Shown: positions 1-7,686 of the stretch, one piece after another | Numbering within the stretch: position 1 is the first letter of the stretch | How the letters are laid out: every line of letters starts with the position of its first letter | DNA from: Acinetobacter sp. UBA3106 | GTDB lineage: Bacteria > Pseudomonadota > Gammaproteobacteria > Pseudomonadales > Moraxellaceae | NCBI GenBank assembly: GCA_002365595.1 | Contig: DFAM01000019.1 | Span: forward strand, 1 to 22,505 | Reading direction: 5' to 3' | DNA: 22,505 nt | Made by a program: the position numbers and the translations under genes | The notes under the pieces: model-generated | What the model saw: the letters and a program-made list of their open reading frames with translations, nothing else | Told to the model about the DNA's origin: nothing | The model's database searches: none

Positions 1-558
1 ATATTGACCTTGGTCACCATTTAGCGCAGCAAGAGCTGAACCACGGATGATTGGAGTGTCATCACCTGGGAAGTCATAAGTAGAAAGAAGTTCACGAACT
101 TCCATTTCTACCAATTCAAGCAATTCTTCGTCGTCTACAAGGTCACATTTGTTCAAGAACACAAGGATGTAAGGTACACCTACTTGGCGAGACAAAAGGA
201 TGTGTTCACGAGTTTGTGGCATAGGACCGTCAGTCGCAGCACATACAAGGATTGCACCGTCCATCTGAGCAGCACCAGTGATCATGTTTTTAACATAATC
301 GGCGTGTCCCGGGCAGTCTACGTGAGCGTAGTGACGAGTTGGAGAATCGTATTCTACGTGTGAAGTATTAATTGTAATACCACGTGCTTTTTCTTCTGGT
401 GCAGAGTCAATTGCTGCGTAATCTTTCGCTTCACCGCCGTAAGTTTTTGCACAAATAGTTGCAATCGCAGCAGTTAAAGTTGTTTTACCATGGTCGACGT
501 GACCAATTGTACCCACGTTAACGTGTGGTTTGTTACGTTCGAACTTAGCCTTAGCCAT
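1..558 (-). CDS. tuf: Elongation factor Tu, N-terminal part (runs off the window)
   Basis: EF-Tu is the GTPase that delivers aminoacyl-tRNA to the ribosomal A site in the cytoplasm. The minus strand reads MAKAKFERNKPHVNVGTIGH from the ATG at 556-558. It shows the G1 loop GHVDHGKT (about residues 19-26), the switch I segment RGITINT, G3 DCPGH and G4 NKCD. The 186 codons present cover most of the GTP-binding domain; domains 2 and 3 lie beyond position 1. A ribosome binding site, AAGGAAG, sits just upstream of the ATG. It is the last gene of the str operon, 96 bp after fusA, with a hairpin in the gap. Many gammaproteobacteria carry a second tuf copy elsewhere; that cannot be judged here. Confidence 0.98.
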   Translation of the reverse strand, partial: MAKAKFERNKPHVNVGTIGHVDHGKTTLTAAIATICAKTYGGEAKDYAAIDSAPEEKARGITINTSHVEYDSPTRHYAHVDCPGHADYVKNMITGAAQMDGAILVCAATDGPMPQTREHILLSRQVGVPYILVFLNKCDLVDDEELLELVEMEVRELLSTYDFPGDDTPIIRGSALAALNGDQGQY

Positions 559-578
559 GAGATCTTCCTTATTAAACT

Positions 579-604
579 ACTTATGGAGGGTTAGCTCCAT
601 AAGT
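579..604 (-). repeat. Perfect inverted repeat in the fusA-tuf gap
   Basis: ACTTATGGAG (579-588) is perfectly complementary to CTCCATAAGT (595-604) across a 6-base loop. In the minus-strand mRNA it forms a hairpin about 10 bases before the tuf ribosome binding site. No U tract follows, so it is not a standard terminator. It may mark RNA processing, protect the tuf message or modulate tuf translation; that role is inferred. Confidence 0.75.
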
Positions 605-654
605 GATTTTGGTTTTTAACTATGAATTAGTTTGGGCTTATAGTAATCGAAAGA

Positions 655-2790
655 TTACTCGTCGTCACCTTTTTTACCACCAGACTGGAACTTAGAAATG
701 ATGCCTTCAGCCACGTTACGTGGAGTCTCTGCATATTTAGCAAATTCCATAGAGTAAGTCGCACGACCTTGAGACATAGAACGCATTTGAGTCGCGTAAC
801 CAAACATCTCAGCCAATGGAACTTCAGCACGGATTGCTTTAGTACCACCAGGTAAATCGTCCATACCTTGAACCATACCACGACGACGGTTTAAGTCACC
901 CATGATATCGCCCATGTAGTCTTCTGGAGTTTCTACTTCAACTTTCATGATAGGTTCAAGAAGGATAGGATCCGCTTTCATGAAACCGTCACGGAAGGCA
1001 TAAGAACCTGCCATTTTGAACGATAATTCGTCAGAATCGACATCGTGGTAAGAACCGTCGAACAATGTAGCTTTAATGCCCACAACTGGGTAACCAGCCA
1101 AGACACCATTCTTCATACGTTCTTGAATACCTTTGTCAACTGCACCGAAGAATTCTTTAGGTACTACACCACCTACAACTTCTTCAGCGAATTCGTATTC
1201 TTTACCAGCGTCAGTATCCATCGGTTCTAAACGTACATATACGTGACCGAATTTACCTTTACCACCAGTTTGACGTACGAATTTACCTTCTTGCTCAACA
1301 GTCTTTTTGATTGTTTCGCGGTAAGCTACCATTGGTTTACCAATGTTTGCTTCAACGTTGAATTCACGTTTCATACGGTCAACAAGAATGTCAAGGTGAA
1401 GCTCACCCATACCGGCAATAATTGTTTGACCAGATTCTTCGTCTGTGCGAACACGGAACGATGGATCTTCTTTAGCCAAACGACCTAAAGCGATAGACAT
1501 TTTTTCTTGGTCAGCTTTAGTCTTAGGCTCTACAGCTAAAGAAATTACTGGCTCAGGGAATTCCATACGCTCTAGAGTGATGATGTTTTTCTCATCACAA
1601 AGAGTATCACCAGTGGTAACGTCTTTAAGACCTACACATGCAGCGATATCACCAGCGCGGATTTCTTCAACGTCTTGACGATCGTTTGCGTGCATTTGCA
1701 CGATACGGCCGATACGTTCACGTTTAGATTTCACTGGGTTATATACTGGGTCGCCTTGTTTAAGCACACCAGAATAAACACGTACGAAAGTCAAGTTACC
1801 TACGAATTTGTCATTCATGATTTTGAACGCTAACGCAGAGAACGGAGCTTCGTCAGATGCTTCACGAACAGCTTTAGTTTCAGCTTTATCGTCAAGGATA
1901 CCTTCGATTGCTTTAACTTCAGTTGGTGATGGCAAGAATTCAATTACAGCATCCAACATACGTTGAACACCTTTGTTTTTGAACGCTGTACCACAAAGCA
2001 TTGGTTGAATTTCACAAGCCAAAGTTTGAGCACGAAGACCTGCAACGATTTGTTCTTTAGTCAAATCGCCATTGTTCAGGTATTCATCCATCAACTCTTC
2101 AGAAGCTTCAGCCGCAGCTTCCACCATGTTGGTGCGCCATTCTTCAGCAGTTTCTTGAAGTTCAGCAGGAATTTCACCGTATTCGAATTGCATACCTTGA
2201 GAAGCTTCATCCCAGATGATCGCTTTCATTTCGATCAAATCGATAACGCCGGTGAAGTTTTCTTCAGCGCCAACAGGAATCACTACAGGTACAGGGTGTG
2301 CGCCCAAACGGGTTTTCATTTGTTCAACAACACGGAAGAAGTTGGCACCAGTACGGTCCATCTTGTTCACGAATGCCAAACGAGGCACTTGGTATTTGTT
2401 AGCTTGACGCCATACAGTTTCAGACTGAGGTTGTACACCACCTACAGCACAGTAAACCATACACGCACCGTCAAGAACACGCATAGAACGTTCAACTTCG
2501 ATTGTGAAGTCTACGTGTCCCGGGGTGTCAATTACGTTAATACGGTGTTCTGGGAATTGTTTACCCATACCAGACCAGAAACAAGTTGTAGCAGCAGAAG
2601 TAATGGTAATACCGCGCTCTTGCTCTTGTTCCATCCAGTCCATTGTTGCTGCACCATCATGTACTTCACCAATTTTGTGAGATACACCTGTGTAGAACAA
2701 AATACGTTCAGTAGTCGTGGTTTTACCAGCATCGATGTGAGCTGAAATACCAATATTACGGTAACGAGAAATTGGGGTTTGACGAGCCAT
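655..2790 (-). CDS. fusA: Elongation factor G
   Basis: EF-G is the GTPase that drives ribosomal translocation and, with RRF, ribosome recycling. The 711-residue protein has the G1 loop AHIDAGKT (residues 17-24), the switch region RGITITSAATT, G3 DTPGH and G4 NKMD. Domains II-V follow in normal order, and the protein ends in a lysine/aspartate-rich tail, GGKKGDDE. The frame is open four codons further up, to an ATG at 2802. The ATG at 2790 (MARQTPISRY) is chosen because AGGA precedes it at a workable distance and it matches the family N-terminus. It is the third gene of the str operon, 131 bp after rpsG. No frameshift is seen. Confidence 0.98.
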   Translation of the reverse strand: MARQTPISRYRNIGISAHIDAGKTTTTERILFYTGVSHKIGEVHDGAATMDWMEQEQERGITITSAATTCFWSGMGKQFPEHRINVIDTPGHVDFTIEVERSMRVLDGACMVYCAVGGVQPQSETVWRQANKYQVPRLAFVNKMDRTGANFFRVVEQMKTRLGAHPVPVVIPVGAEENFTGVIDLIEMKAIIWDEASQGMQFEYGEIPAELQETAEEWRTNMVEAAAEASEELMDEYLNNGDLTKEQIVAGLRAQTLACEIQPMLCGTAFKNKGVQRMLDAVIEFLPSPTEVKAIEGILDDKAETKAVREASDEAPFSALAFKIMNDKFVGNLTFVRVYSGVLKQGDPVYNPVKSKRERIGRIVQMHANDRQDVEEIRAGDIAACVGLKDVTTGDTLCDEKNIITLERMEFPEPVISLAVEPKTKADQEKMSIALGRLAKEDPSFRVRTDEESGQTIIAGMGELHLDILVDRMKREFNVEANIGKPMVAYRETIKKTVEQEGKFVRQTGGKGKFGHVYVRLEPMDTDAGKEYEFAEEVVGGVVPKEFFGAVDKGIQERMKNGVLAGYPVVGIKATLFDGSYHDVDSDELSFKMAGSYAFRDGFMKADPILLEPIMKVEVETPEDYMGDIMGDLNRRRGMVQGMDDLPGGTKAIRAEVPLAEMFGYATQMRSMSQGRATYSMEFAKYAETPRNVAEGIISKFQSGGKKGDDE

Positions 2791-2829
2791 GATTTCTTGC
2801 ATTCCTAAATTTTGTAGTTTAAAACAGGA

Positions 2830-2858
2830 CGCTTTAAGCTGCAGAACAGCTTAAAGCG
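2830..2858 (-). repeat. Perfect 12-bp hairpin in the rpsG-fusA gap
   Basis: CGCTTTAAGCTG (2830-2841) and CAGCTTAAAGCG (2847-2858) pair perfectly around a 5-base loop. It is one of the strongest hairpins in the window and lies about 40 bases before the fusA start in the minus-strand mRNA. Only a short, interrupted U stretch follows, so read-through into fusA is expected. A role in partial termination, RNase processing or stability is inferred. Confidence 0.8.
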
Positions 2859-2921
2859 ATTCGATGACAATTCAGTAGAAACTGATTTACCACCCTCCTG
2901 AATAGGGGCTGTTTTATCCGC

Positions 2922-3392
2922 TTAGAAACGGTAGTGAGAGAAGGCTTTGTTGGCTTCAGCCATACGGTGCACATCTTCACGTTTTTTAATCGCTGAACCC
3001 TTACCTTCAGCTGCATCAAGCAACTCGCCAGCAAGACGTAAAGCCATTGTTTTTTCAGAACGCTTAGCAGCAGCGTCTACTAACCAGCGCATAGCTAGGG
3101 CAGTACGACGGGATGGGCGTACTTCCATAGGCACTTGATAAGTAGCACCACCAACACGGCGTGCTTTAACTTCGACCATAGGACGAACTTTTTCAAGAGT
3201 AGTCTCGAAAAATTCAACTGGGTCTACTTTAGATTTTTCTTGAACGCGGTCTAAAGCACCGTAAACGATACTTTCAGCAATAGATTTTTTACCATCTTGC
3301 ATTACGTGGTTCATGAATTTAGCGATTGTTTGGCTGCCGAACTTAGGATCCGGAAGGATTTCACGGGCAGCGACTACGCGACGTCTTGGCAT
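2922..3392 (-). CDS. rpsG: 30S ribosomal protein S7
   Basis: S7 is a primary 16S rRNA-binding protein that nucleates assembly of the 30S head and contacts the E site. The 156-residue product begins MPRRRVVAAREILPDPKFGS and contains the typical S7 segments GGATYQVPMEV and ALRWLV-like AMRWLVDAA, ending in FSHYRF. The frame extends 17 codons upstream, but the ATG at 3392 has AGGTG seven bases before it and gives the usual S7 length. It is the second gene of the str operon. In E. coli, S7 represses this operon by binding the S12-S7 intercistronic RNA; here that gap also contains inverted repeats. Confidence 0.98.
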   Translation of the reverse strand: MPRRRVVAAREILPDPKFGSQTIAKFMNHVMQDGKKSIAESIVYGALDRVQEKSKVDPVEFFETTLEKVRPMVEVKARRVGGATYQVPMEVRPSRRTALAMRWLVDAAAKRSEKTMALRLAGELLDAAEGKGSAIKKREDVHRMAEANKAFSHYRF

Positions 3393-3410
3393 TTTAATAC
3401 ACCTATAAAT

Positions 3411-3456
3411 ATGACACTTCAGGTTTATCCAGCATGAGTACAAAGTGTCATGTACT
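3411..3456 (-). promoter_or_regulatory. Overlapping alternative hairpins in the rpsL-rpsG gap
   Basis: Two inverted repeats share sequence. One pairs ATGACACTT (3411-3419) with AAGTGTCAT (3443-3451). The other pairs AGTACA (3437-3442) with TGTACT (3451-3456), with most of the first repeat's right arm in its loop. In the mRNA they lie just upstream of the rpsG ribosome binding site. E. coli S7 autoregulates by binding the equivalent gap, so this is a candidate S7 target. The structure is visible; the function is inferred. Confidence 0.5.
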
Positions 3457-3571
3457 GTTCGCTGGCCTTACTACACGTCGCTTGAATTTCACAAAATTAA
3501 ATGCAGAAATCAGACAAGCGAGACGATAAAGGATTGCGGTTCTACGTTCTTAAGAAGCTAATCTGAAAAGA

Positions 3572-3946
3572 TTATTTCTTAGGACGTTTAGTACCATATT
3601 TAGAACGTGACTGGTTACGATCTTTAACACCAGCGCAGTCTAAAGAACCACGAACGGTATGGTAACGTACACCTGGTAAGTCTTTAACACGACCACCACG
3701 GATAAGCACAACACTGTGCTCTTGTAGGTTATGGCCTTCACCACCGATATAGCTTGATACTTCAAAACCAGAAGTTAAGCGAACACGGCAAACTTTACGC
3801 ATTGCTGAGTTAGGTTTTTTAGGTGTAGTTGTGTAAACACGTGTACAAACACCACGACGTTGTGGACAAGCCTTCAACGCAGGAACTTTTGATTTTTCAA
3901 TCAAAGTCGTACGACCCTTACGGATCAACTGATTTGTTGTTGCCAT
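3572..3946 (-). CDS. rpsL: 30S ribosomal protein S12
   Basis: S12 sits at the 30S decoding centre and controls translational accuracy. The 124-residue protein has the invariant segments RGVCTRVYTTTPKKPNSA and GGEGHNLQEHSV, and ends SKYGTKRPKK. Lys43 and Lys88, where streptomycin-resistance substitutions usually occur, are both lysine, so the allele looks wild type. The ATG at 3946 follows a GGGAG ribosome binding site. It is the first gene of the str operon, and a well-formed promoter and leader hairpin lie directly upstream. Confidence 0.98.
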   Translation of the reverse strand: MATTNQLIRKGRTTLIEKSKVPALKACPQRRGVCTRVYTTTPKKPNSAMRKVCRVRLTSGFEVSSYIGGEGHNLQEHSVVLIRGGRVKDLPGVRYHTVRGSLDCAGVKDRNQSRSKYGTKRPKK

Positions 3947-3972
3947 TTGGCAATTCTCCCGTTAATAAAAAG

Positions 3973-3998
3973 CCTCAAAAAAATACCACTTTTTGAGG
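3973..3998 (-). promoter_or_regulatory. Terminator-like hairpin in the rpsL mRNA leader
   Basis: CCTCAAAAA (3973-3981) pairs perfectly with TTTTTGAGG (3990-3998). In the minus-strand transcript the stem is followed by CTTTTTATT, like an intrinsic terminator. From the promoter at 4006-4034, transcription should start near 3998-4000, so the hairpin would begin at about +1. It could attenuate the str operon, protect the 5' end, or be a terminator for the upstream gene at 4125. Confidence 0.6.
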
Positions 3999-4005
3999 GC
4001 ACACA

Positions 4006-4034
4006 ATTGTAAGCTAAGATAGAAAAATGGTCAA
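4006..4034 (-). promoter_or_regulatory. Sigma70-type promoter of the str operon
   Basis: On the minus strand TTGACC (4029-4034) and TACAAT (4006-4011) are separated by exactly 17 bases. This is a near-consensus -35/-10 pair 60 bases before rpsL. A second TTGACA lies just upstream at 4047-4052. The -35 falls inside one arm of a perfect inverted repeat (4029-4061). Confidence 0.75.
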
Positions 4035-4061
4035 TATTCGAGACTATGTCAAATATTGACC
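4029..4061. repeat. Perfect inverted repeat overlapping the rpsL -35
   Basis: GGTCAATATT (4029-4038) and AATATTGACC (4052-4061) are perfect complements separated by 13 bases. The downstream arm, relative to rpsL, contains the -35 hexamer. A related half, TATATTGGTC, occurs at 4071-4080. The arrangement resembles an operator, but no regulator can be named. Confidence 0.6.
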
Positions 4062-4124
4062 ACTCAGCTATATATTGGTCAGTAGACGCTTTTTTAAAGA
4101 CTCAATTCCAGACTTTTATGCACT

Positions 4125-5552
4125 CTATTTTGTAACTTTTTTCTTCGTTGGCTTAGGTGCTTCATTCTGTTCAGATTCTGCAGCAGCAAGTTGCTCAGTT
4201 GCAGTATTCACTCCTTCAGTATCTGCCTGGCTATCTTCGTCTATTTCCGACTCATCTACCGGTATAGCGGGTTTTTGCGGTTCAACCTGTGCATGCGGCT
4301 CTACCATTTGTTCAGCCAAATCCTCCAGTCCTTGTTCTACTCGCTGATCTTTGCGCTCGTCATCTAGGCTTACATCATCGGCTTTCTTTTTAATGGTGAC
4401 TTTGGCAATAGCCTCATTTCCTTCCACCGGAATGTCCTGATCAAGTTTGAGCTCACCTGGATTTAGTTCACTTTTAGTAAAAGGATTTAATAATTTTGGC
4501 GTTGCCTGTGCCAACAATTCCATGGATTTCTCATAAGCTGCGACAGGAGATAAATCCACTCCTTCATGCTGTTGCAAATAGCTTCTGGCATTAGAAAATA
4601 TTTGCTGCGCTTTCTGGTTGACCTCTTCCACCATTTTCCAGCTATAGGCTGCACTTATACCCGCTCCTGCAACTGGAGTTAACTTACTGATCAATGAAAC
4701 TTTAGGCAGATGATTTAACCAGTGCCATTTCATTTCACCATTTTCATTGACCAGCCATTTTTTGAGTGGCTCCGCATTATTACTGGAACCCAGCAGGTTT
4801 TGTAATTGCGCGGTATCATTGCTTTGCAGCATATTCGACACCATTTTTAGCGCCATCAATACACTCTGTTTTTCAGCAATCTGACTCAAGTCAATTTGTT
4901 TAAATACAAACTGAACAATATCGTGTTCCGTATCTTTATTCAGCTCAAAGCCATAGGCACGTCCTACCTGATAAATCGTGCGTAAAGACATAATCAATGA
5001 CAAAGGCACATCAATCGCTGAACCGAGCACACCTGTAGCGCCTGTGACCGCGCCCTGTATAGAAGCGATCCACTTGTTCTGTTCTGCCAATGCCTGACTT
5101 ACCCGCTTAGAACGATCCACGTCTTGGGTCAGTTCCTGTAAATCTTTTGCTCCAGCCTGATCCAACACAGCATCTACAGAACTCAGATTTGAAGTGAACT
5201 GATTTAAATGTTCAAAGAAATAGTCTGATAATTTGTCTGAAAAATCCGGTGAAACAAACTGCGCCACACGATTGACCTTATTATACTGACGACCCAGCAA
5301 TTGTCTGGATACATTGGGCAAATACTCACGTATCATTTGTTGTGGATTATCATATTTCCTGGCTTCAAATACGCTTGGAGAACGGGCACTTCCTTCGACA
5401 ACATGACCATTCTTCAAGGCCCCGGAAGCCTTGCCAGTACGCTCGGTAGCCGCATGACTCAGGGCATTCATTCCTGTTGCACTGATCTTTTTAGCCACTC
5501 CCAAAGCATTTGAGATGAATCCACCTGAATGTTTATTATTGGTATCCGCCAT
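4125..5552 (-). CDS. EcsC-family protein with long charged C-terminal tail
   Basis: The EcsC family is named after a Bacillus protein encoded beside the EcsAB ABC transporter; its biochemical role is not established. Residues about 65-320 form the EcsC-like region, including a glycine/alanine-rich amphipathic segment, GAVTGATGVLGSAIDVPLSL (167-186), and a second small-residue segment near 290-305. No signal peptide is evident. Residues about 360-475 are low complexity, rich in Glu, Asp, Gln, Pro and Ala, and end in the basic KPTKKKVTK, suggesting a disordered tail. The ATG at 5552 has a GAGG ribosome binding site. The gene points toward rpsL but has its own promoter and probably a separate function. 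Confidence 0.8.
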   Translation of the reverse strand: MADTNNKHSGGFISNALGVAKKISATGMNALSHAATERTGKASGALKNGHVVEGSARSPSVFEARKYDNPQQMIREYLPNVSRQLLGRQYNKVNRVAQFVSPDFSDKLSDYFFEHLNQFTSNLSSVDAVLDQAGAKDLQELTQDVDRSKRVSQALAEQNKWIASIQGAVTGATGVLGSAIDVPLSLIMSLRTIYQVGRAYGFELNKDTEHDIVQFVFKQIDLSQIAEKQSVLMALKMVSNMLQSNDTAQLQNLLGSSNNAEPLKKWLVNENGEMKWHWLNHLPKVSLISKLTPVAGAGISAAYSWKMVEEVNQKAQQIFSNARSYLQQHEGVDLSPVAAYEKSMELLAQATPKLLNPFTKSELNPGELKLDQDIPVEGNEAIAKVTIKKKADDVSLDDERKDQRVEQGLEDLAEQMVEPHAQVEPQKPAIPVDESEIDEDSQADTEGVNTATEQLAAAESEQNEAPKPTKKKVTK

Positions 5553-5591
5553 TCTTTTACCCTCGTCTTCTATTCTTACAATTATTGATAA

Positions 5592-5620
5592 ATACTAGGT
5601 ATAGTCTAAGTTTATCTCAA
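5592..5620 (-). promoter_or_regulatory. Candidate promoter of the EcsC-family gene
   Basis: On the minus strand TTGAGA (5615-5620) and TAGTAT (5592-5597) are 17 bases apart, and the -10 lies 39 bases before the ATG at 5552. Spacing is ideal; the hexamers are moderate matches to the sigma70 consensus. Confidence 0.5.
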
Positions 5621-5720
5621 TATGATTGTGTATCTTTTAGTTAATTGTTCCGTTTAAACATTACAGATACATACAGTCGAAATAGGCATAATATTTGCCA
5701 TAAGAATTCAAAAACCTTTC

Positions 5721-5729
5721 TGCTATGAT
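5721..5729 (+). promoter_or_regulatory. Candidate extended -10 promoter of fabB
   Basis: TGCTATGAT contains an extended -10 TGn motif followed by TATGAT (5724-5729). No good -35 is seen at the normal distance. The expected leader before fabB is about 100 bases and contains an 8-bp inverted repeat (AAAAACCT 5741-5748, AGGTTTTT 5767-5774). Confidence 0.4.
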
Positions 5730-5833
5730 GAATGCAACTGAAAAACCTGGGTAATACGTTGGATTGAGGTTTTTACTTTTCTCCCTGAATCAGCGGCTTT
5801 TACTCAAAATATCACCATATAAGGGATCTGTAG

Positions 5834-7063
5834 ATGAAACGTGTTGTAATCACTGGCATGGGTATCAACTCATGCATTGGTAACTCTTTAGAAGATGTCA
5901 CTCATTCTTTACAAAACGGGATTTCTGGAACACGTTTTAACCCGACTTATGCAGAATTAAACTTTAAGAGCCATGTCAGTGCAGCAGCTGAACAAGATTT
6001 TGACAACATTGACCGCAAATTAAAACGCTTCATGGGCGTTTGTGCCATGTATGCCTACAACTCGGCACTTGCTGCGGTAGAACACGCAGGTTTAAGCGTT
6101 GAAGATTTAGCCGGCAACCCACGTTACGGTATTACCGGTGGTTCAGGTGGTGGTTCAACTGCCTCTGTCATTGAAATGAACGAATTATTGCAAACCAAAG
6201 GTGCACGTAAAGTGGGTCCTTTCTTTGTACCGCGTAACATGACCAACACCATTACTGCAAACGTAGGTGTAGCATTTAAATTACAAGGCGTTGCACACTC
6301 CATTACCAGTGCATGTGCCACTTCTGCCGATGCCATTGGTTATGCCTACAACCTGATTCAAATGGGTAAACAGGATTTAATGCTGGCTGGCGGCGGTGAG
6401 GAAGATCACTGGTCACAAAGCTTGTTGTTTGATGCTATGGGCGCGCTTTGCTCTAAATATAACGACAGTCCTGAAACAGCATCTCGCCCTTATTCTGCCG
6501 ATCGTGATGGTTTCGTGATTGCCGGTGGTGGTGGTTTCGTGGTGCTTGAATCACTTGAACACGCACAAGCCCGTGGTGCCAAAATTCTTGCTGAAGTTGT
6601 CGGCTACGCAGCTAACTCGGATGGTGCTGATATGGTTGCACCAAGCGGTGAAGGTGCAACACGCTGTGTACTGATGGCTTTAGAAGAAGCCAAACAACAC
6701 GGTGTAAATAAAATTGATTATGTAAACACACATGGTACATCGACTCCTGCTGGTGACATCACAGAATTGAAAGCCATGGAACGTGCATTTGGTGAAGGTC
6801 AGGTGCCTCCATTGAGCTCGACCAAGTCAATGACCGGTCACAGCCTGGGTGCTGCCGGTGTACAGGAAGCGATTTATTCGGTTCTGATGATGCAAAATGA
6901 CTTTATTGCACCAAACATCAACGTGACTGAACTAGATGAAGGTGCAAAACCGTTTGATATCGTACTTGAAAAACGTGACGCAAAATTGAATACTGTGATG
7001 AGTAACAGTTTCGGTTTTGGCGGTGTAAATGCCTGTCTCGTTTTCAAAAAATGGGAAGGCTAA
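5834..7063 (+). CDS. fabB: 3-oxoacyl-ACP synthase I (beta-ketoacyl-ACP synthase I)
   Basis: This cytoplasmic condensing enzyme elongates acyl-ACP with malonyl-ACP; in gammaproteobacteria FabB is needed for unsaturated fatty acid synthesis. The 409-residue protein has the thiolase-fold KAS layout. The catalytic Cys161 lies in SACATSADAIG, His300 in NTHGTSTPAGD, and Lys331/His336 in KSMTGHSLGAAG. The glycine-rich GFGG loop is near the C-terminus. Length and the FabB-like N-terminus (MKRVVITGMGINS) favour FabB over FabF. The ATG follows AAGGGAT. No fabA is adjacent; hemJ follows 70 bp downstream after an intergenic inverted repeat. Confidence 0.93.
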   Translation: MKRVVITGMGINSCIGNSLEDVTHSLQNGISGTRFNPTYAELNFKSHVSAAAEQDFDNIDRKLKRFMGVCAMYAYNSALAAVEHAGLSVEDLAGNPRYGITGGSGGGSTASVIEMNELLQTKGARKVGPFFVPRNMTNTITANVGVAFKLQGVAHSITSACATSADAIGYAYNLIQMGKQDLMLAGGGEEDHWSQSLLFDAMGALCSKYNDSPETASRPYSADRDGFVIAGGGGFVVLESLEHAQARGAKILAEVVGYAANSDGADMVAPSGEGATRCVLMALEEAKQHGVNKIDYVNTHGTSTPAGDITELKAMERAFGEGQVPPLSSTKSMTGHSLGAAGVQEAIYSVLMMQNDFIAPNINVTELDEGAKPFDIVLEKRDAKLNTVMSNSFGFGGVNACLVFKKWEG

Positions 7064-7073
7064 GCTAAGAAAT

Positions 7074-7101
7074 GTTGATCATTCAATCATGGATGATCAA
7101 C
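7074..7101. repeat. Perfect inverted repeat between fabB and hemJ
   Basis: GTTGATCAT (7074-7082) and ATGATCAAC (7093-7101) pair perfectly around 10 bases. No T run follows on the plus strand, so it is more likely an mRNA hairpin or operator-like site than an intrinsic terminator. Confidence 0.6.
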
Positions 7102-7133
7102 TTCTGCCACACTGCCCTTAAAAGGGTGAATAG

Positions 7134-7586
7134 ATGGATGCTCCTTCTGATGCTTTCTTGTGGGTAAAAGCATTACATATTATTGCTGTAGTTTGCTGGT
7201 TCGCCGCTTTGTTCTACCTGCCACGTTTATATGTTTACCATGCCATGAGTGAAGATGCGGTAAGTCACCAACGCTTCCAGATTATGGAGCGTAAATTGTA
7301 CCGCGGCATCATGTGGCCAGCGATGGTGGCAACGCTGATTACGGCACACTTCCTGGTGGATTGGGGTGATGCCACCCGGCACTATCATGACGCACTCTGG
7401 TTTTACCTGAAAGTCGGATTGGTGGGCTTATTGGTGATTTACCACTTTGTCTGTGGTTATTACCGTAAGAAACTGATCGATAACCCGCATTATAAGTCAC
7501 ACAAATTCTGGCGCTTCTTTAATGAAATGCCAACGCTCATTTTATTCGCAGTGGTGATCTTGGTGGTGGTTAAACCCATGTTCTAA
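7134..7586 (+). CDS. hemJ: HemJ-type protoporphyrinogen IX oxidase
   Basis: HemJ oxidises protoporphyrinogen IX to protoporphyrin IX, the penultimate step of haem synthesis, in bacteria lacking HemG/HemY; Acinetobacter is one of the groups where it was described. The 150-residue protein is an integral membrane protein with about four hydrophobic helices (near 12-32, 57-75, 87-107 and 130-148). It has the family hallmarks VKALHIIAVVCWFAALFYLP with His15, and LKVGLVG with Lys93. The ATG at 7134 follows AAGGGTG at good spacing. It lies 70 bp after fabB and may be co-transcribed with it. A strong terminator follows directly. Confidence 0.9.
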   Translation: MDAPSDAFLWVKALHIIAVVCWFAALFYLPRLYVYHAMSEDAVSHQRFQIMERKLYRGIMWPAMVATLITAHFLVDWGDATRHYHDALWFYLKVGLVGLLVIYHFVCGYYRKKLIDNPHYKSHKFWRFFNEMPTLILFAVVILVVVKPMF

Positions 7587-7614
7587 GCATCAAAAAAAAG
7601 CCCTCAATCTAAGT

Positions 7615-7655
7615 AATGCCAGTCAGTTAAGAAATTGACTGGCATTTTCTTTTTT
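7615..7655 (+). terminator. Intrinsic terminator after hemJ
   Basis: AATGCCAGTCAGTT (7615-7628) pairs with AATTGACTGGCATT (7633-7646) with a single G-U wobble and a 4-base loop. The T-rich TTCTTTTTT follows. It is 29 bases past the hemJ stop. Confidence 0.9.
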
Positions 7656-7686
7656 AAATTCATGACTGTAGTTGATATGTGGAAAA

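Noticed and set aside
627..881. 84-codon minus-strand frame overlapping the fusA 3' end
   Set aside because: Lies in another frame of fusA on the same strand; composition (Leu/Val/Cys-rich) is that of a shadow frame.
1963..2745. Long plus-strand open frame of 260 codons opposite fusA
   Set aside because: It is antisense to a certain EF-G gene in a highly biased coding region; it has no family resemblance and no binding site.
5741..5774. AAAAACCT/AGGTTTTT inverted repeat in the fabB leader
   Set aside because: Only two or three GC pairs and an 18-base loop; too weak to call a terminator or riboswitch.
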